Source: Nitrospira sp. (GTDB taxonomy: Bacteria > Nitrospirota > Nitrospiria > Nitrospirales > Nitrospiraceae). From it: DNA of 64,000 bases. Below, piece by piece: positions 62,394 to 64,000 of this stretch (position 1 is the first letter of the stretch; the number at the start of each line of letters is the position of its first letter). The position numbers were made by a program, and so were the translations under genes. The notes under the pieces were generated by a model. The model saw nothing but the letters and a program-made list of their open reading frames with translations, was not told where the DNA came from and made no database searches. The stretch covers positions 31,368 to 95,367 of the forward strand of contig JAURZE010000009.1 of NCBI GenBank assembly GCA_030653545.1, written 5' to 3'.

Positions 62394-63200
62394 TTATCGT
62401 GCGACAGGAAGTCCGCTGAAGTAGTACGAAGAGATGGCGGCGGTTGTGGCGACGTTGAGGGAGTCGATCCCTCCGGCTAAAGAAATGGAGTATCTGTGCG
62501 GCGATGCGGCGATGGAGGCAGGGAGCAAGCCCTGGCTCTCATTCCCTACTGCAATGATGGATCGAGATGCGCGCGCTGTAATACTTCTGAGATCAACGGC
62601 CTCAGGCGACGATACGACGGCGGCATAGAGGACGCACCCTGAGGCTATCAGCGAAGACAGCTCGGCTCCTTGAAACACCGGAAGTGCGAGAATCGCTCCG
62701 GCTGTGCCCCGCACTACCTTCGGATGAAAACAGTCGACCGAGTCATGACTGAGCCAGACACCTGACAGACCAAGCCCCGCGGCGGTTCGGATGATCGTGC
62801 CGACATTCGTTGGATCTTGTAGGTGTTCGCCATACACACCCAAGACTCGCTTCTGAGCTAACACTTCGCCCTCATTCCATTTCGGCGATCGGACAACCGC
62901 GAGAATTCCCTGCGGCACGTCTACATCAGAGAGCTTCTCAAAGGTCTCCTCCGGACAGGAATATTGCGTAGCCCGCAATGCGTTCCGAGCAGCGCGGCTC
63001 TCCTGGTCTTCCAGCTCAAGGTATCGGGTTGAAACCGTGAGGCTGACGATCTGTGCCGAAAAAGAATGAATGAGATCGCGACAGGCGTGAGCCCCTTCGA
63101 TGACGAAGGCGCCTTCACTGAGACGTGACTTCTTGTCCTGGAGGAGATGCCGAACTAACGATCCCTGGGCACGAGTAAGAGGGCGGAGCAGAGCAGACAC
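62394..63200 (-). CDS. SpoU/TrmH-family RNA 2'-O-methyltransferase, 268 aa
   Basis: The SPOUT methyltransferase motifs are present in order: motif 1 DPTNVGTIIRTAAGLGLSGVWLS near residue 130, motif 2 IIAVGNESQGL near 220, and motif 3 YSISLAGGIDSLNVATTAAISSYYF at the end. The N-terminal part (RAQGSLVRHLLQDKKSRLSEGAFVIEGAH) is the substrate-binding region found in TrmH-type enzymes. It should methylate a ribose in rRNA or tRNA; the exact target cannot be told. GTG start with GAGGG upstream. Convergent with the glucan synthase gene. Confidence 0.93.
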   Translation of the reverse strand: MSALLRPLTRAQGSLVRHLLQDKKSRLSEGAFVIEGAHACRDLIHSFSAQIVSLTVSTRYLELEDQESRAARNALRATQYSCPEETFEKLSDVDVPQGILAVVRSPKWNEGEVLAQKRVLGVYGEHLQDPTNVGTIIRTAAGLGLSGVWLSHDSVDCFHPKVVRGTAGAILALPVFQGAELSSLIASGCVLYAAVVSSPEAVDLRSITARASRSIIAVGNESQGLLPASIAASPHRYSISLAGGIDSLNVATTAAISSYYFSGLPVAR

Positions 63201-63254
63201 GTTCGACCCTCTTACCCTACTGAGCCAGGCCCGTAGAGAAACCCTGACAGAGAA

Positions 63255-63596
63255 CTACCGCCGCTTCCGCTCGGACGCGGCTTCTGCGGCACGAATCCGC
63301 TGAGCCCTCGCCTTGGCGCGCTTGAGGAGCGTGAGCTTCCCGCGCGTGCGATCCTGCTCAGTCTGTAGCTTTTCGAGCTGTGACTTCAGATGGGCCTTCT
63401 CTTGTTTATGCAAATCCGCGCATTCGGCTTTCGAGAGCAGCTTCCAATCGCCCGTATTGCCTGCCCGCTTTATCCGAGCATCCAGCGATTCGCGAAGCTG
63501 GCGCGCCCGCATCGTCATGAGTGATTTCAGGGCCTGCTGGCGCCGCTGCACTTCTTCTTCTTCGGCCATAATGCCACGAATGTCCGTTCCCAACAT
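63255..63596 (-). CDS. Small charged coiled-coil protein, 113 aa
   Basis: Starts MLGTDIRGIMAEEEEVQRRQQALKSLMTMRARQLRESLDARIKRAG and continues with heptad-like Lys/Glu/Arg-rich helices (HLKSQLEKLQTEQDRTRGKLTLLKRAKARAQ), ending in a basic tail. No catalytic motif and no signal. Start chosen at 63596, with GGAGGGCGGG upstream; a 19-residue longer form is possible. It lies 54 bases from the methyltransferase gene on the same strand. Function unknown. Confidence 0.75.
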   Translation of the reverse strand: MLGTDIRGIMAEEEEVQRRQQALKSLMTMRARQLRESLDARIKRAGNTGDWKLLSKAECADLHKQEKAHLKSQLEKLQTEQDRTRGKLTLLKRAKARAQRIRAAEAASERKRR

Positions 63597-63767
63597 GTTC
63601 CCGCCCTCCTTCAAAGACCTAAGTTCGAACGGGCATATTGTACCTGAATTCACCTCTCACCTGCCACCAGGTAAAAATAGATGTAAGACATTGATACATA
63701 TGAATTTTCACGAATTCGTATCCTTGAGACGCTTGCGGCAGAATCCGGACTTCTATATCATCCGCAC

Positions 63768-63869
63768 ATGCCAATCGGCGCACTCATACAGGCCTGGAGG
63801 CTTTCTCGAAACCAATCGATTGAAGCACTCTCAAAGACCGCCGGCATCTCGACGGCTCAGCTAGTGTAG
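63768..63869 (+). pseudogene. Truncated Xre-type helix-turn-helix gene
   Basis: The frame from the ATG at 63768 encodes MPIGALIQAWRLSRNQSI followed by EALSKTAGISTAQL, the first three helices of an Xre-type DNA-binding domain, then stops after two more codons inside a mobile element. The frame is open further upstream to a TAA at 63684, so an unrecognised start is possible. The break lies at a TA dinucleotide (63862-63863), which fits disruption by an IS630-type insertion. Confidence 0.55.
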
Positions 63870-64000
63870 TGATACATAAATAGCTTTACTTATTATACCG
63901 TACGGGTATACTCCTCCCCAAGAGGAGGACTGGCCTATGCGCATTGCCCCGTCCCTGCAGCTGACTGATCCCGAACGCCAGCAACTGGCGCAGTGGGCGC
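63864..64000 (+). mobile_element. Left end of an IS630-type insertion sequence (partial)
   Basis: Starting right after the TA at 63862-63863, the sequence changes character (AT-rich, no longer in frame with the helix-turn-helix ORF). It leads within 75 bases to a transposase start at 63937. IS630-family elements insert at TA and duplicate it. The right end is outside the window, so the boundary is inferred. Confidence 0.55.
63937..64000 (+). CDS. IS630-family transposase, N-terminus (partial)
   Basis: The ATG at 63937 has a strong GAGGAGG eight bases upstream. The 21 visible residues start MRIAPSLQLTDPERQQLA, the opening typical of IS630-family transposases. The rest runs off the window. Confidence 0.7.
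   Translation, partial: MRIAPSLQLTDPERQQLAQWA

Noticed and set aside
63313..63864. 183-codon plus-strand frame near the end
   Set aside because: It is mostly antisense to the coiled-coil gene; only the helix-turn-helix fragment in a different frame looks real.
1..64000. CRISPR arrays, rRNA and tRNA genes
   Set aside because: I saw no regularly spaced direct repeats with unique spacers, no rRNA sequence and no clear tRNA cloverleaf, though a covariance search was not possible here.

Overview
The window is a GC-rich bacterial chromosome segment that I read as Nitrospirota, most likely Nitrospira. The reasons are the gene content (an exosortase/PEP-CTERM exopolysaccharide locus, GDP-fucose genes, orphan GspC, CYTH-CHAD protein, giant cyclic-glucan-synthase-like protein) and palindromic intergenic repeats of a kind I associate with that genus. 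The genus is inference. The bacterial, Gram-negative character is plain: lipoproteins, outer-membrane porins and barrels, TonB/ExbBD and two-partner secretion.

Layout. 1-1931: small secreted or membrane proteins and an FN3 lipoprotein. 2037-4435: a TIGR03790-type secreted protein and a two-CBS-domain protein, divergent. 4740-8939: a phosphate-type module with an OmpR/PhoB-class regulator, a PstS-like binding protein, a lipoprotein and an OprP/OprO-like porin. 9310-21716: one tight minus-strand operon of nine genes: WecG-type glycosyltransferase, exosortase A fused to EpsI, a MraY/WecA-type sugar-phosphate transferase, PrsT TPR lipoprotein, polysaccharide export lipoprotein, TIGR03016-type barrel, Wzz/GumC-type protein, CpsD-type kinase and a secretion ATPase with TPRs. 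21909-23878: fcl and gmd, making GDP-L-fucose. 24106-32470: a second seven-gene operon with a Wzy/O-antigen ligase-type protein, secreted GHL10-like hydrolase, three GT4 glycosyltransferases, Wzx-like flippase and methyltransferase, with three 4-base ATGA overlaps. 33005-39747: a secreted FN3 protein, four PEP-CTERM proteins (likely exosortase substrates) and a PstS-like secreted protein. 40117-48788: an operon of TpsB transporter, FHA-type TpsA exoprotein, ExbB, ExbD, TonB and a small secreted protein. 49106-52702: GspC-like, outer-membrane barrel and CYTH-CHAD proteins. 53572-62325: a 2917-residue cyclic beta-glucan synthase-like protein. 62394-63596: SpoU-type RNA methyltransferase and a coiled-coil protein. 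63768-64000: a helix-turn-helix gene apparently cut by the left end of an IS630-type element.

How it fits together. The three exopolysaccharide units supply GDP-fucose, the lipid-linked unit, flipping, polymerisation, length control and export. XrtA would process the PEP-CTERM proteins. The Tps operon would place a large beta-helical adhesin on the surface. The most striking signal is a direct repeat of the form TTAAC-N6-TTAAC (11-bp period, as for PhoB/OmpR-class regulators) found upstream of twelve transcription units, including the regulator gene itself, the PstS-like gene, the porin gene, the three exopolysaccharide units, the Tps-TonB operon, a PEP-CTERM gene, the CBS gene and an outer-membrane barrel gene. 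This suggests one response regulator may tie a phosphate-type response to matrix production.
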